This document shows, in pieces, positions 43,131 to 52,121 of a DNA stretch of 64,000 nucleotides; the first letter of the stretch is position 1; the number at the start of each line of letters is the position of its first letter. The stretch is taken from NCBI GenBank assembly GCA_964509195.1, contig CAZDWJ010000016.1, forward strand, positions 11,774-75,773, given 5' to 3'. The translations under genes were made by a program, and so were the position numbers. The DNA is from UBA4802 sp964509195 (GTDB lineage Bacteria; Spirochaetota; UBA4802; UB4802). Below the pieces are notes generated by a model. It worked only from the letters and a program-made list of their open reading frames with translations. It made no database searches and had not been told where the DNA came from.

Positions 43131-43907
43131 ATGTCAAATAAAAAAGCATTAATTCACATAATAATGATGGCAATGTTTATTAGTTGCGCATCATACACCC
43201 CAGTGGAAAAAATATACGAAGATAACAAAATTGTCAAAATTATTTTAAGAGACAAAAAAACCATAACAGGCTGGTATATCATTAACTATGATACAAACAA
43301 CAGGATTACGGGCATTAATAAATATACTCCAGACAAAAATACTCCTGTTACAAAAATTCAGCTTCAATACAGGGGTAAGCTTTTAACCAGCTATATCATA
43401 TCCACAACAGCACCAAAGAGCGATACAGTACTGTACCAATCTACACACATCTTTAACTACAGTTCAACAAATGATCTCAGACGTGTTGATATTTCATTCA
43501 ATAAACCGGCAAGTATAAAGCAGGCGGGAACAACTTTTATTAGAATACAGTATATCTATACTGATAAAGTGTTAACAGGCTTACAAATCACAGGGGATGC
43601 TTCAAGTTTTAAGATTTCGTGTACTATGAGCTATCGCAAAGATGTTATTGATGCAATTACTATTGATGAAAAGCGTTATAATGCATCAACAAAAAAATTT
43701 GAACAGGGGTTAAAGGGCACGTTATATATTGAGCAAACCCCCACTTACTATGTTGATGGAGTAACCGGAACCAAAATTAAAGACATAAATAAGCTTGCTT
43801 CTATATATACAGAAACATATATTAAAGACGCTTTAAATAAGCTTCAGTTGATAAAAGGCAATGAACAGATAATCGATTATTTTCTATTGTCCGATAGTTC
43901 ATTGTAA
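43131..43907 (+). CDS. Hypothetical lipoprotein
   Basis: Lipobox in MSNKKALIHIIMMAMFISCASYTP (Cys19). The rest (258 residues in all) is rich in beta strands with YTPDKNTPVTKIQLQYRGKLLTSYII-type segments that resemble YD/RHS-like or MORN-like antiparallel hairpins. I recognise no family. It stands alone, 120 bp before the sigma factor gene on the same strand, with no terminator seen between them. Confidence 0.65.
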   Translation: MSNKKALIHIIMMAMFISCASYTPVEKIYEDNKIVKIILRDKKTITGWYIINYDTNNRITGINKYTPDKNTPVTKIQLQYRGKLLTSYIISTTAPKSDTVLYQSTHIFNYSSTNDLRRVDISFNKPASIKQAGTTFIRIQYIYTDKVLTGLQITGDASSFKISCTMSYRKDVIDAITIDEKRYNASTKKFEQGLKGTLYIEQTPTYYVDGVTGTKIKDINKLASIYTETYIKDALNKLQLIKGNEQIIDYFLLSDSSL

Positions 43908-44028
43908 AAAGATATACCCTTTAGTTATTATTCAAGAATATTTTTGCCTTGTAAAAATAATATGTGAATTTGATAATGTAACCTGATAGTAGTTTTTACT
44001 ACTCATATAGTAAAAAACAGGAAGATGT

Positions 44029-45024
44029 ATGTCAAAAAAAGTTAAAGAAGTAACGACTGAAACATCAACAATACTTTCTTCTGAAAGTAACCATGTGAAA
44101 AAGAGTGAGCTACAAAGAAAATCAGGAAAGCTCCAAAAGCATAAAAAAGCTTTAAAGAACAATAATGAAATCATTAAAGCTAACTTTGATGATTTCACCG
44201 ACTCGTCCATATCATGGTACTTAGAGCAGATAAACAAAATACCACTTTTAACCCGCGAACAGGAAGATGAATTAGCACGCCGTGCCCGTGCAGGCGATCA
44301 GAAAGCAAAGGAAGAATTGATAAAAGCAAACTTGCGGTTTGTTGTTTCAATTGCTAAAAAGTATCAGACAAGTGGAATTTCATTACTTGATTTAATAAAC
44401 GAAGGCAATATGGGGCTTATCAAAGCAGCCGAACGTTTTGACCCAGACCGTGGGTATCATTTTATTTCATATGCAGTGTGGTGGATACGTCAGGCAATAC
44501 TTTTAGCTATCTCCCAGAAAACCTCACTGATACGGCTTCCGCTGAACAGAACTGCAGATATGCAAAAAATTGACAGGGTGCATAAATCTCTTGAAAGCAA
44601 GTTAGGACGGGAACCAAGCCCTGCCGAAATTGCCGAAGAGCTTGATATGGACAATGATGAAATTAATCATTTGCGAAATATCACACAGGATTTTGTTTCA
44701 CTTGATGCAACAATTGGCAATTCAGAGGATAATACCGTATTAAGCCTTGTGGAAGACCTCAAAGTAGAGTCACCAGATAAAAAGGTGTTTGATGAATCAC
44801 TCAAAGAGGCCCTAAATGAAGTGCTTGACACATTAACGCCATCTGAGCGAGAGATACTAAAGTTGCGGTATGGACTGGATGGAAATGAGCCGTTATCATT
44901 ACAGCAGATAGGTGAACGCTTTAGGCTTTCAAAGGAACGTATCCGTCAGATTGAAAAGAAAGCCATACGTAAACTGCGGTTACCTTCACGCAGCCAGAAA
45001 CTAAAAAGCTTTTTAACGGATTAG
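44029..45024 (+). CDS. Sigma-70 family factor, group 2 type
   Basis: 331 residues. A Lys/Ser-rich ~55-residue N-terminus replaces region 1.1. Then: region 1.2 (SSISWYLEQINKIPLLTREQEDELARRARAGDQKAKEELIKANLRFVVSIAKKY), region 2 (LLDLINEGNMGLIKAAERFDPDRGYHFISYAVWWIRQAILLAISQKTSLIRLPLN) with the -10-reading helix, region 3 (GREPSPAEIAEELDMD...), region 4 (LTPSEREILKLRYGLDGNEPLSLQQIGERFRLSKERIRQIEKKAIRKLR) reading the -35. The absence of the large non-conserved region of RpoD suggests an RpoS-like or second housekeeping sigma factor. The next gene starts 9 bp later. Confidence 0.9.
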   Translation: MSKKVKEVTTETSTILSSESNHVKKSELQRKSGKLQKHKKALKNNNEIIKANFDDFTDSSISWYLEQINKIPLLTREQEDELARRARAGDQKAKEELIKANLRFVVSIAKKYQTSGISLLDLINEGNMGLIKAAERFDPDRGYHFISYAVWWIRQAILLAISQKTSLIRLPLNRTADMQKIDRVHKSLESKLGREPSPAEIAEELDMDNDEINHLRNITQDFVSLDATIGNSEDNTVLSLVEDLKVESPDKKVFDESLKEALNEVLDTLTPSEREILKLRYGLDGNEPLSLQQIGERFRLSKERIRQIEKKAIRKLRLPSRSQKLKSFLTD

Positions 45025-45033
45025 TAACGCACT

Positions 45034-46104
45034 ATGAGATATGCAGCTATTGGATTACTATTAGGAATGTTTCTTGGCTTTTCACCTGTTTTTATTACTT
45101 ACACAGGATTTGTGCTTACTCCGCTCTGGTATGGTTCACTGCAAAAGGTACAGGCAATAGAACCCGCCTCTATAGCAACTGCCACATCATCCTTTGCCGT
45201 TACCACAGAGAGCGGGTATTATCACCTGAAAGGAAATGGTGCACTTATTAAGTCTATCACCGCCAGTGATGCGTTTATCAAACCAACCAGCGATGGAAAT
45301 TTCTATATTACATATAAAAAAGTTGGCAATGAAATAACCATGTATAATGCAAATAGTGAGTTCTTCTGGAAACTTCTTTCAACTGAGTATCCATACATAT
45401 CACCCAATGGCTCAATAATTATCCTGCTGACCGCTGATGGAAGCTCAGCGCGCATAGCTGATTTCAACGGCAATGTGTATCCAAACCATGAGCTTAATGG
45501 GCAATTTACCACCGCTGTAGCATTTTCACAGAAAGCCTCTTTTGCAGGAATTGGCTTTATTGATGGCCGCTACTACATTCTTAATAACAAGGGCCAGATT
45601 ATATATAAAGGAATATCACCACCATCAACAGTGATTAAAGGCATTGCTATAGATGACACTGGCAATTATGCACTGGTGCACTGTGGAAACAGCAGCAAAG
45701 ATTATGTGGTGGGAATTGCTATTGCAAAGCAAAAAAGTTTTACCCATGAGCTATCGGCACCGCATTATGTTAAAACGTCTATGGCAATTAACACTACTGG
45801 TAGGGCAGTATTCCTTGATTTTGACAAATTGCTTGAAATTGACATCAAAGGCAAAGATGTTGAAGCGTATCAGATTATTAAAAAACGATACGGCCAATCG
45901 CAGGTAAGCAGCAATAACGACATCTTTATAATCAGCTATCCAACTGATGCTGGTGGTTCAGTGTGGTATGTGTGGCAATGGGGCAAAGGAAAATTATACC
46001 AGCGGGAATTTTTAGAAGAACCATTCCTTGATCATACGCTATCGCACAACATCATTCTGCTAAGAGGTCAGGATACGCTGATGTGCTTTGCCTATCAGCA
46101 TTGA
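45034..46104 (+). CDS. Membrane-anchored beta-propeller-like protein
   Basis: An N-terminal TM/anchor (IGLLLGMFLGFSPVFITYTGFVLTPLWYG) is followed by ~310 residues of repeated beta strands with 'xxFxAVTTESGYYHLKGNGALIKSI', 'YPYISPNGSIIILLTADGSSARIADFNGNV' and 'GIGFIDGRYYILNNKGQIIYKG' pattern, i.e. WD40/PQQ-like blades. It has no catalytic motif. It is 9 bp from the sigma gene, which suggests co-transcription and a possible signalling link (inference). The last 53 bp overlap the convergent GT2 gene. Confidence 0.65.
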   Translation: MRYAAIGLLLGMFLGFSPVFITYTGFVLTPLWYGSLQKVQAIEPASIATATSSFAVTTESGYYHLKGNGALIKSITASDAFIKPTSDGNFYITYKKVGNEITMYNANSEFFWKLLSTEYPYISPNGSIIILLTADGSSARIADFNGNVYPNHELNGQFTTAVAFSQKASFAGIGFIDGRYYILNNKGQIIYKGISPPSTVIKGIAIDDTGNYALVHCGNSSKDYVVGIAIAKQKSFTHELSAPHYVKTSMAINTTGRAVFLDFDKLLEIDIKGKDVEAYQIIKKRYGQSQVSSNNDIFIISYPTDAGGSVWYVWQWGKGKLYQREFLEEPFLDHTLSHNIILLRGQDTLMCFAYQH

Positions 46105-46924
46105 GCCACTGCACAACCTTTTCCACTTTTTGTATCAAAGTAGCATTATTGCGTTTTTCTGCTCCCTGATAGAGCACAGCACATTTTTGCAGTGCAACCT
46201 CAATAGCTTTCTGGTAATAACCCTGTGGAATCAGTGAACCAAAATGTGCCAGAAGTTTACACAGTGCATACACTCTGAAGCGGTCCATTCCCCACAGCGA
46301 TGCTGACAGCTGGTCGCTGTGCCCCCCATACTTTACTATAAGCTTTTCTGGAATAAAACCTATATAGTACTGCCAGGCAACACGTAGCCACAGATCATAA
46401 TCCTCGCATGCAGGCATACGCTCATCAAACATACCCACCCTCTCAAACACGCTCCTGTGCACCACCACCGCCGAAGGGCTTACAAGACAAAGATGCAGAC
46501 AATCCTCAAATATATACCCTTCTTTTTTCTGATGCTTTTTTTTAGGATTGACGCGATTGCCTTTGCGTACCCACACCTCATCAGTCTGATGTATTAAGAT
46601 TTCAGGATGCGACTGTATAAATGCATACTGTTCTGCCAGTTTTCCCGGTAGCCACAAGTCATCTGAATCAAGAAATGCAAGCCACTCCCCTTTTGCAAGT
46701 GCTATACCGGTGTTGCGTGCTACACTCACGCCACTGTGTGCTATATACTGGTACTGTATTTTATTTTTATAGGGCGATAGCAACTGTTGAGTTTCATCCG
46801 TTGAACCGTCATCAACCACAATGCACTCAAAGTTAGTAAACGTTTGTGCAAGTACTGAATCTACAGCACGAGTAACACAATGAGCTCTGTTATAGGTTGG
46901 AATAACAACCGAGAAAAACGGCAT
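46052..46924 (-). CDS. Family 2 glycosyltransferase
   Basis: GT-A fold with MPFFSVVIPTYNRAHCVTRAVDSVLAQTFTNFECIVVDDGSTDETQQLL, WLAFLDSDDLWLPGKL (DxD) and the acceptor-side CEDYDLWLRV. No TM helix. It is the fourth gene of the mlaE-mlaF-mlaD operon, starting 3 bp after mlaD, which is not a usual companion and could reflect lipid-A or surface-glycan work. The coding ends overlap with the convergent propeller gene. Confidence 0.87.
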   Translation of the reverse strand: MPFFSVVIPTYNRAHCVTRAVDSVLAQTFTNFECIVVDDGSTDETQQLLSPYKNKIQYQYIAHSGVSVARNTGIALAKGEWLAFLDSDDLWLPGKLAEQYAFIQSHPEILIHQTDEVWVRKGNRVNPKKKHQKKEGYIFEDCLHLCLVSPSAVVVHRSVFERVGMFDERMPACEDYDLWLRVAWQYYIGFIPEKLIVKYGGHSDQLSASLWGMDRFRVYALCKLLAHFGSLIPQGYYQKAIEVALQKCAVLYQGAEKRNNATLIQKVEKVVQWLNADRQSTSAYPDLLAE

Positions 46925-46927
46925 CGA

Positions 46928-47611
46928 TTATTTTTCACCTTTAAACAAAAACTTCACAGGATGTTTTTTCAGTTCAACTGAGATTTCGTTCATGGTTTTT
47001 GCAGTTTCACGGAATGAGGCCATGATAGCAAGGATATCCTTTTGCGAATCCTGCAATACTGAGCTTATTGTCTCCACACTCTTAGAAAGGTTGGCAACCA
47101 AAGTCCGTATATTGCCTTTGCTCTCCAGCGATATATCCTGAATGACAGCAACAGTGTTTGTCAGCGTTGCCAAAAGCTGATGGACATCCTGTACAATTGT
47201 GTCAAGGCTTACATACTCCACACCTTCTATGACTGCTCCAGGACGCAGTAACTCTACTTTTTTTGAAGGATTACGTATTTCTATTATGGTATCACCAATG
47301 ATATTCTGATTCATAATAATAGCAGAACAGTCCTCGTACAGGTCAATTTCCTTTTTTATGCGCATAAGCGCAAGGAAATGTAATGTTGGTTTATAGACCG
47401 GAATGATATCTACCACTCTTCCAACAGTGTACCCCTTAATTTTTACCTGAGTGCCGTTTTTTATTGAAGATATATTATCAACCTTCATATACACATCAAT
47501 GGTTGATGTTGCAAACGAATACCCTAATTTAAGAACTACAAACACAAGCAGTATTACTAGTGGCAAAAGCACAAAAATGGCTACCCTTATTTCATTTTTT
47601 TCAAGTTTCAT
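46928..47611 (-). CDS. mlaD: MlaD-type MCE-domain lipid transport protein
   Basis: An N-terminal TM helix (RVAIFVLLPLVILLVFVVLKLGYSF) anchors it in the inner membrane. The MCE domain (~residues 38-115) reads IDVYMKVDNISSIKNGTQVKIKGYTVGRVVDI...SAIIMNQNIIGDTIIEIRNPS. A coiled-coil-like C-terminal segment follows. MlaD rings carry phospholipids between inner membrane and periplasm together with MlaE and MlaF. It stands downstream of a degenerate MlaF-like gene with a 10-bp gap. Whether transport is anterograde or retrograde cannot be told. Confidence 0.88.
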   Translation of the reverse strand: MKLEKNEIRVAIFVLLPLVILLVFVVLKLGYSFATSTIDVYMKVDNISSIKNGTQVKIKGYTVGRVVDIIPVYKPTLHFLALMRIKKEIDLYEDCSAIIMNQNIIGDTIIEIRNPSKKVELLRPGAVIEGVEYVSLDTIVQDVHQLLATLTNTVAVIQDISLESKGNIRTLVANLSKSVETISSVLQDSQKDILAIMASFRETAKTMNEISVELKKHPVKFLFKGEK

Positions 47612-47621
47612 GAGTTTACTC

Positions 47622-48395
47622 CTAACGTAACGTCATTGGGCCATACGGTAATACTTCAACAAATTGTTTTACATATTCATTATCAAACTTTTCAAATTCT
47701 TCCTTTGTACCATCAAATACAATGGTTCCCTCATGCAGCATGATAAACCGTGTTGCAATATCAATATACACTAACGGCTGATAGGTGGCAACTATAACAG
47801 TTTTATTTGGTGCAAACGCTCTGTTCTGCAATGCCTGAAGAAAAATTTGTGCATTCCACAGGCATTGGCCCTCAAGCGGATGCTCAATCAAAAGCATATC
47901 AGGATCCAGAGCGATAGCTCTGGCAAATGCAGTTCTCAGCATCTCAGATTGTGTCAGCATTACAGGGCGCAAATCCTTACAATGAGATAAATGCAAATAC
48001 ACTATGAGAGAATCGACCAATTTATGTATATCTCTGTCTGATAAATCGGTATGATACCGCAATGGCAATGCGATGTTTTCGTATACCGTCATGTTGCTTA
48101 TTAACGCATACCCGCTCTGAACATATCCAAAAATTTTCCTAAAATTATGGACATCAACAAAGTCCATATCTTTAATGATCCGCCCCTTATAGAGTATTTC
48201 ACCACTGTAGTCTTCAAGTGCATGGGCAAGCAGTGGACAGATATAATCTATACCACTGTCTTCAGCACCAAAGAAGACAACATCTTCGCCCAGACATAGT
48301 GTAAATGATACATTATGCAGGCTTTGCTTGCTGCCTTCAATTGTGACATTTTTAACTTCAATCAGTTGTTTTGTTTCTTTACATTCCATAATCAA
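47622..48395 (-). CDS. MlaF-like ABC protein with degenerate nucleotide-binding motifs
   Basis: ABC ATPase fold recognisable by VKNVTIEGSKQSLHNVSFTLCLGEDVVFFGAEDSGIDYI, the Q-loop GYVQSGYALISNMTVYENIALPLRYH and ARAIALDPDMLLIEHPLEG. Catalytic parts are lost: Walker A is GAEDSGIDY (no Lys, no Ser/Thr), the signature is LTQSEM in place of LSGGQ, Walker B ends IEHP in place of DEP, and the switch His region reads VATYQP. The Q-loop and coupling surface (NMTVYENIALPLR), which contact MlaE, are kept. The protein is therefore probably a structural or regulatory partner of MlaE. It overlaps mlaE by 4 bp (ATGA). Confidence 0.85.
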   Translation of the reverse strand: MIMECKETKQLIEVKNVTIEGSKQSLHNVSFTLCLGEDVVFFGAEDSGIDYICPLLAHALEDYSGEILYKGRIIKDMDFVDVHNFRKIFGYVQSGYALISNMTVYENIALPLRYHTDLSDRDIHKLVDSLIVYLHLSHCKDLRPVMLTQSEMLRTAFARAIALDPDMLLIEHPLEGQCLWNAQIFLQALQNRAFAPNKTVIVATYQPLVYIDIATRFIMLHEGTIVFDGTKEEFEKFDNEYVKQFVEVLPYGPMTLR

Positions 48396-49189
48396 AAATA
48401 GAACAGTACTGAAATTACAGCATTAATAATAAAAATCACAAGCAATGTGCGGATAACAGCTTTGGAAACAAAAATTGGTATCTCAAAACTTGATTTTGGT
48501 TTTAATCCATAATAGCAACAGATAAGTGGAATAAGTATGCCATAGATTACACTTTTGGTGACAGTCACCAGCAAATCATTGAATGTGAATGCATCAAGGA
48601 GTGTCTGCGTAAATGTGCCTATGGGAATATAGACACTAGTAAGAGCTATCATATAGCCACCAAAAAATGCTATGACATCAAAAATAATAATTAATGTAAA
48701 TATTGCAGCAAACGATGCAACAATACGTGGCAATATGATATACATGCGTGTGTCTACCCCCATTAACTCCAGAGACATGATTTCTCTATTTTGCGTTTGA
48801 GTGGCGATTTCAGCAGCAATTGCAGAACCTGAACGAGCAACAACAATTAATGCTGTCACCAGTGGCCCTAATTCACGGGCAATAATAATAACCAATAGAT
48901 TACCGATAAAGCTTTCAATCCCATATTTTGGGAAGTTGGTGGTTGCCTGAATAATAACTGTCGCCCCCAATAAAAGCGCAATCCATGAAACCAGTGGCAA
49001 TGCGTCTATACCAGTAAACCGTGTTTGGTTCACAGCAATGGTGTACAATGAGCGGATTTTAAGGTAGCGTAATGAACGGAAAGAACGAATAATAGCTTTC
49101 ATGTATGAATGGAAATCAGCAATGCCTTGTATTATTCCATTTACTTTTTGTGTAATAACAAAAATATTTTTTTTAATAATCTGTATCAT
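48392..49189 (-). CDS. mlaE: MlaE-type lipid ABC permease
   Basis: 265 residues with the MlaE/permease topology: an amphipathic N-terminal helix (~IIQGIADFHSYMKAIIRSFRSLR) and about five TM segments. Family signature stretches include TRFTGIDALPLVSWIALLLGATVIIQ, FIGNLLVIIIARELGPLVTALIVVARSGSAIAAEIATQTQNREI and SLELMGVDTRMYIILPRIVASFAAIF. First gene of the operon mlaE-mlaF-mlaD-GT2. It should form the MlaF2E2D6 inner-membrane complex. The 40-bp gap upstream separates it from a divergent gene. Confidence 0.92.
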   Translation of the reverse strand: MIQIIKKNIFVITQKVNGIIQGIADFHSYMKAIIRSFRSLRYLKIRSLYTIAVNQTRFTGIDALPLVSWIALLLGATVIIQATTNFPKYGIESFIGNLLVIIIARELGPLVTALIVVARSGSAIAAEIATQTQNREIMSLELMGVDTRMYIILPRIVASFAAIFTLIIIFDVIAFFGGYMIALTSVYIPIGTFTQTLLDAFTFNDLLVTVTKSVIYGILIPLICCYYGLKPKSSFEIPIFVSKAVIRTLLVIFIINAVISVLFYF

Positions 49190-49268
49190 AGAATAAATTT
49201 ATATTGATTTATTTCCTTATTTTTACAATGTGATACACATCGTTAATAAAATTTTGAAAGTGAATAGT

Positions 49269-50750
49269 ATGAGTATGGCAGATAAGGCTAAAATCGTCAA
49301 GCTTGTTATTATTCTGTACATCCTTCTTGTTATTATCTTCAAATGGCGTGAAGTTCCTTACTTTGCAAATTATATTAAAGGATATTATATAACGATTAAA
49401 AATTCAATTATTACACCTGATACTGTATCAATTATCTATCCTACGCGTGCTTTTAACTACAGACGTCCCTATCAACAGGCACCAGATGCGCTTTTGCATT
49501 GTGGTAATATGCTTCTATATACAACACCAAAAGAAGAACNNNNNNNNNNAATAAGTGACATTGCACAAAAGTTAATAGGGTATACTTACTACTACAAAGC
49601 GTCCTATCTTCAAAATGCTATTGCAACAGTGAACGCGATCACTGCTAAAACTGTTGGTGCTGGTACTATTCTTGTGATACCGCATCCTCTGCCATTTATT
49701 ACAATAGACCTTGCCAAAAAGTCAATGACTCAGATTCCGTACGTCAAAGGTGTGTATTATTCGGGTAATAGCTTAGCAAGCGCAAAGATGATGCAGCAGC
49801 TATCGCAATTAAAACAAGCTGGTATCAACGCTGTGGTGTTTGATGTAAAAGATGTGTGCGGCACAGTAAATTATAAAAGTCATGTTCCCATGGTAGTGGA
49901 ACTCAACACCCACCAAAAGCGACCCATTGATGATGTTGTTACCCTCATACGAAACTTCAAGGAACTTGATTTATATGTCATCGCTCGCATTGCAGTGTTC
50001 CGTGACCACCTTCTGGCAACAAAGAGTCCTGACATGGCAATAAAATCAAAACGAAACGGCGGTATTTGGAATCAGGGCACAAAGGAATTGTGGGTTGATC
50101 CTACAAAACAAAGTGTGTGGGATTATAACATTGCCCTTGCCTGTGAGATTGCTTCGCTGGGCGCTGATGAAGTACAGTTTGACTATATACGTTTCCCCAC
50201 TACAGGGGACTTATCAGATGCACAGTATGCGTACGACTTTGGCAAAAAGACAAAAGTGGAGACTATAACAGATTTTTTAGCAAAAGCCAAAAATGAATTA
50301 CATAAGCTAAATACACCGGTTTCTATTGACACTTTTGGTGTTGCAGCCTGGCAAAAAGAAGCAGATATAAATAAATTAGGGCAAAACATTGCACTCCTTT
50401 CGCGCCACTGCGATGTAATATCGCCAATGCTATACCCTTCTCATTTCAATGATAACTTTGATGGATATGCAAATCCAGGTGATGAGCCGTATTACTTTAT
50501 AGCTACTGGAAACAAAAAAATGATGGCTATAGCTCCAACCGTATTAATACGCCCGTGGTTACAGGCATTTAAATGGCGGGTGAGTAACTATAATGAAGAT
50601 TATATTCTTGCCCAGGTTAAAGCATGCATTGATACCAGAACCTATGGATATCTTTTTTGGAATGCATCCAATGATTACGATGTAGTGTACAAAGCATTTA
50701 TGAAAAATAATAATGGTGATGCGAAAAAAGCAAAGGAGAAAAATAAGTGA
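49269..50750 (+). CDS. DUF4015-type putative glycoside hydrolase with LysM-like segment (contains gap)
   Basis: ATG 49269; an N-terminal TM helix (IVKLVIILYILLVIIFKW). Ten N (49540-49549) interrupt the frame, so the exact length is unknown. After the gap, ISDIAQKLIGYTYYYKASYLQNAIATVNAITAKTVGAGTILVIP resembles a LysM motif. The rest is a TIM-barrel domain of the DUF4015/GHL10 type: GVYYSGNSLASAKMMQQLSQLKQAGINAVVFDVKDVCGTVNY, LYVIARIAVFRDHLLA, LWVDPTKQSVWDYNIALACEIASLGADEVQFDYIRFP, ISPMLYPSHF. It should act on a cell-wall glycan at the membrane face. The stop overlaps the next start (GTGA). Confidence 0.75.
   Translation: MSMADKAKIVKLVIILYILLVIIFKWREVPYFANYIKGYYITIKNSIITPDTVSIIYPTRAFNYRRPYQQAPDALLHCGNMLLYTTPKEEXXXXISDIAQKLIGYTYYYKASYLQNAIATVNAITAKTVGAGTILVIPHPLPFITIDLAKKSMTQIPYVKGVYYSGNSLASAKMMQQLSQLKQAGINAVVFDVKDVCGTVNYKSHVPMVVELNTHQKRPIDDVVTLIRNFKELDLYVIARIAVFRDHLLATKSPDMAIKSKRNGGIWNQGTKELWVDPTKQSVWDYNIALACEIASLGADEVQFDYIRFPTTGDLSDAQYAYDFGKKTKVETITDFLAKAKNELHKLNTPVSIDTFGVAAWQKEADINKLGQNIALLSRHCDVISPMLYPSHFNDNFDGYANPGDEPYYFIATGNKKMMAIAPTVLIRPWLQAFKWRVSNYNEDYILAQVKACIDTRTYGYLFWNASNDYDVVYKAFMKNNNGDAKKAKEKNK
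49540..49549. other. Assembly gap inside a gene
   Basis: Ten N of arbitrary size; the flanking frames agree with a coding continuation, but the number of missing codons is unknown. Confidence 0.95.
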
Positions 50751-51556
50751 TCGTCAGAGATAGTAATTTTTTTTATGATTATATAAAAGTGTGGGACGAT
50801 GGTGCCCTAAAAGATGCACCTTTCATTACCCTTGGCCTTGAAGCTGTGCTGACTGATTATTATGGAAATCTACTTGATGCTCCACCCCCTTTTGAAGTAA
50901 ACGCAGGTGAAAAAATACTGGATTTAGGGTGCGGATGGGGGCGCGTGCTAAAGCCTGTAAGTGCAATCACTGATACTGCGTTTGGACTGGACATCTCTTA
51001 TCAGATGCTTGTTGCAGCTAATAAGCATCTGTTGCACCACAATCTATCGACACCATTAGTTCGTGGTGATGGTACTTCATTGCCATTTAAAGATAATACC
51101 TTTGATAAAGTGTATTCACTTCTGGTGCTGCAACATCTTTCAAAAGAAAATGGTAAAAAGGTAATTAAAGAAATACACCGTGTGCTAAAACCAGGGGGAA
51201 CAGCTTACATACGAGTGCCTTCCCGTTTTGCACCTGAAAACCTGTTAATGGCGTTTTTACAAGTTATAAGCATTCATATATTCAGATATAAGGACCCTAT
51301 CAGGATGCGTTTCTACCGTATTGGGGAGATTCACAAAATCTGTAAGCCATTGTTCAGCACAGTGGAAATAAACGCGCACGAATTTAGACCACCGTGGAAC
51401 TTCCACACACCGTGGACATGGCACTATATCATCATTCCACAACGCTTCCACAAAAAGCTGCGAGTGCTATCTGACAAAATAGAAAAAAGGGCAAACAGTA
51501 AAAGCCCCTGGCTTAAACACTTTGGCGTAACGCTAATGATAAAAGTGGTGAAGTAG
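50747..51556 (+). CDS. SAM-dependent methyltransferase (type 11)
   Basis: The start is GTG 50747, overlapping the preceding stop (GTGA), so the two are translationally coupled. The methyltransferase core is KILDLGCGWGRVLKPVSAITDTAFGLDISYQMLVAANKHLL, LVRGDGTSLPFKDNTFDKVYSLLVLQHLSKENGKKVIKEIHRVLKPGGTAYIRVPSR. The C-terminal ~90 residues are basic and aromatic. The substrate is unknown; a link to the neighbouring glycosidase-like protein is plausible from coupling only. Confidence 0.85.
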   Translation: MIVRDSNFFYDYIKVWDDGALKDAPFITLGLEAVLTDYYGNLLDAPPPFEVNAGEKILDLGCGWGRVLKPVSAITDTAFGLDISYQMLVAANKHLLHHNLSTPLVRGDGTSLPFKDNTFDKVYSLLVLQHLSKENGKKVIKEIHRVLKPGGTAYIRVPSRFAPENLLMAFLQVISIHIFRYKDPIRMRFYRIGEIHKICKPLFSTVEINAHEFRPPWNFHTPWTWHYIIIPQRFHKKLRVLSDKIEKRANSKSPWLKHFGVTLMIKVVK

Positions 51557-51570
51557 GGTGAGGATAAAGG

Positions 51571-52053
51571 CTACGTTTGAGCAAGTTTCTGCTGACTTTT
51601 TGTTATTTTTTGCAATATATTGCATGGTAATCCCCAATAGACGCGGTAACTGAATATGGTATCTATAGTTGCAACCTCAAAATGATAGTTGGCATATAGA
51701 TAGTTATCGGTATTTTGTTCTTCTAAAACATTTTTCACAAATTCTTGAAGAAATTTTTCAACACCAAAATCAATAATCTTAGCCAAAGACATCTTACCCA
51801 CTTTCTTCAGATCAAGAATTATCTCATAATCATACGGAGTAAGCATAATATGAATTCTTTTCCAGCTATTTGCACCAACTCTAGGCCGATATGAAATCCT
51901 CTTGTTTACTGTAAACGAGATTTTCTGATTTTCCGCAATATATCGCAAAAAACAAGTCAGCAGCTTTGAAAACTTTAGTTTGTATTTTTTGGCATAGTAG
52001 GATAAAACTAAAAAATGCTCTTTAGAAATACACGTAGTAGTTTCAAAGTTCAT
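51571..52053 (-). CDS. Hypothetical protein, possible ribbon-helix-helix-like
   Basis: 160 residues, no signal peptide. The middle reads KRISYRPRVGANSWKRIHIMLTPYDYEIILDLKKVGKMSLAKIIDFGVEKFL. This recalls DUF1564 proteins described from Leptospira, with a 'RxxYRP...W..I.. ...MS...I...GV' pattern; the likeness is by memory and uncertain. The N-terminus (SKEHFLVLSYYAKKYKLKFSKLLTCFLRYIAE) is helical. A DNA-binding role is only a guess. It stands alone between a methyltransferase (convergent) and a radical SAM gene. Confidence 0.5.
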   Translation of the reverse strand: MNFETTTCISKEHFLVLSYYAKKYKLKFSKLLTCFLRYIAENQKISFTVNKRISYRPRVGANSWKRIHIMLTPYDYEIILDLKKVGKMSLAKIIDFGVEKFLQEFVKNVLEEQNTDNYLYANYHFEVATIDTIFSYRVYWGLPCNILQKITKSQQKLAQT

Positions 52054-52121
52054 ATATCACCTCCGCTATGCTTTATTGTATGATTACTAAATTACGAACT
52101 CCTTGAAATTAACCCACCTTA

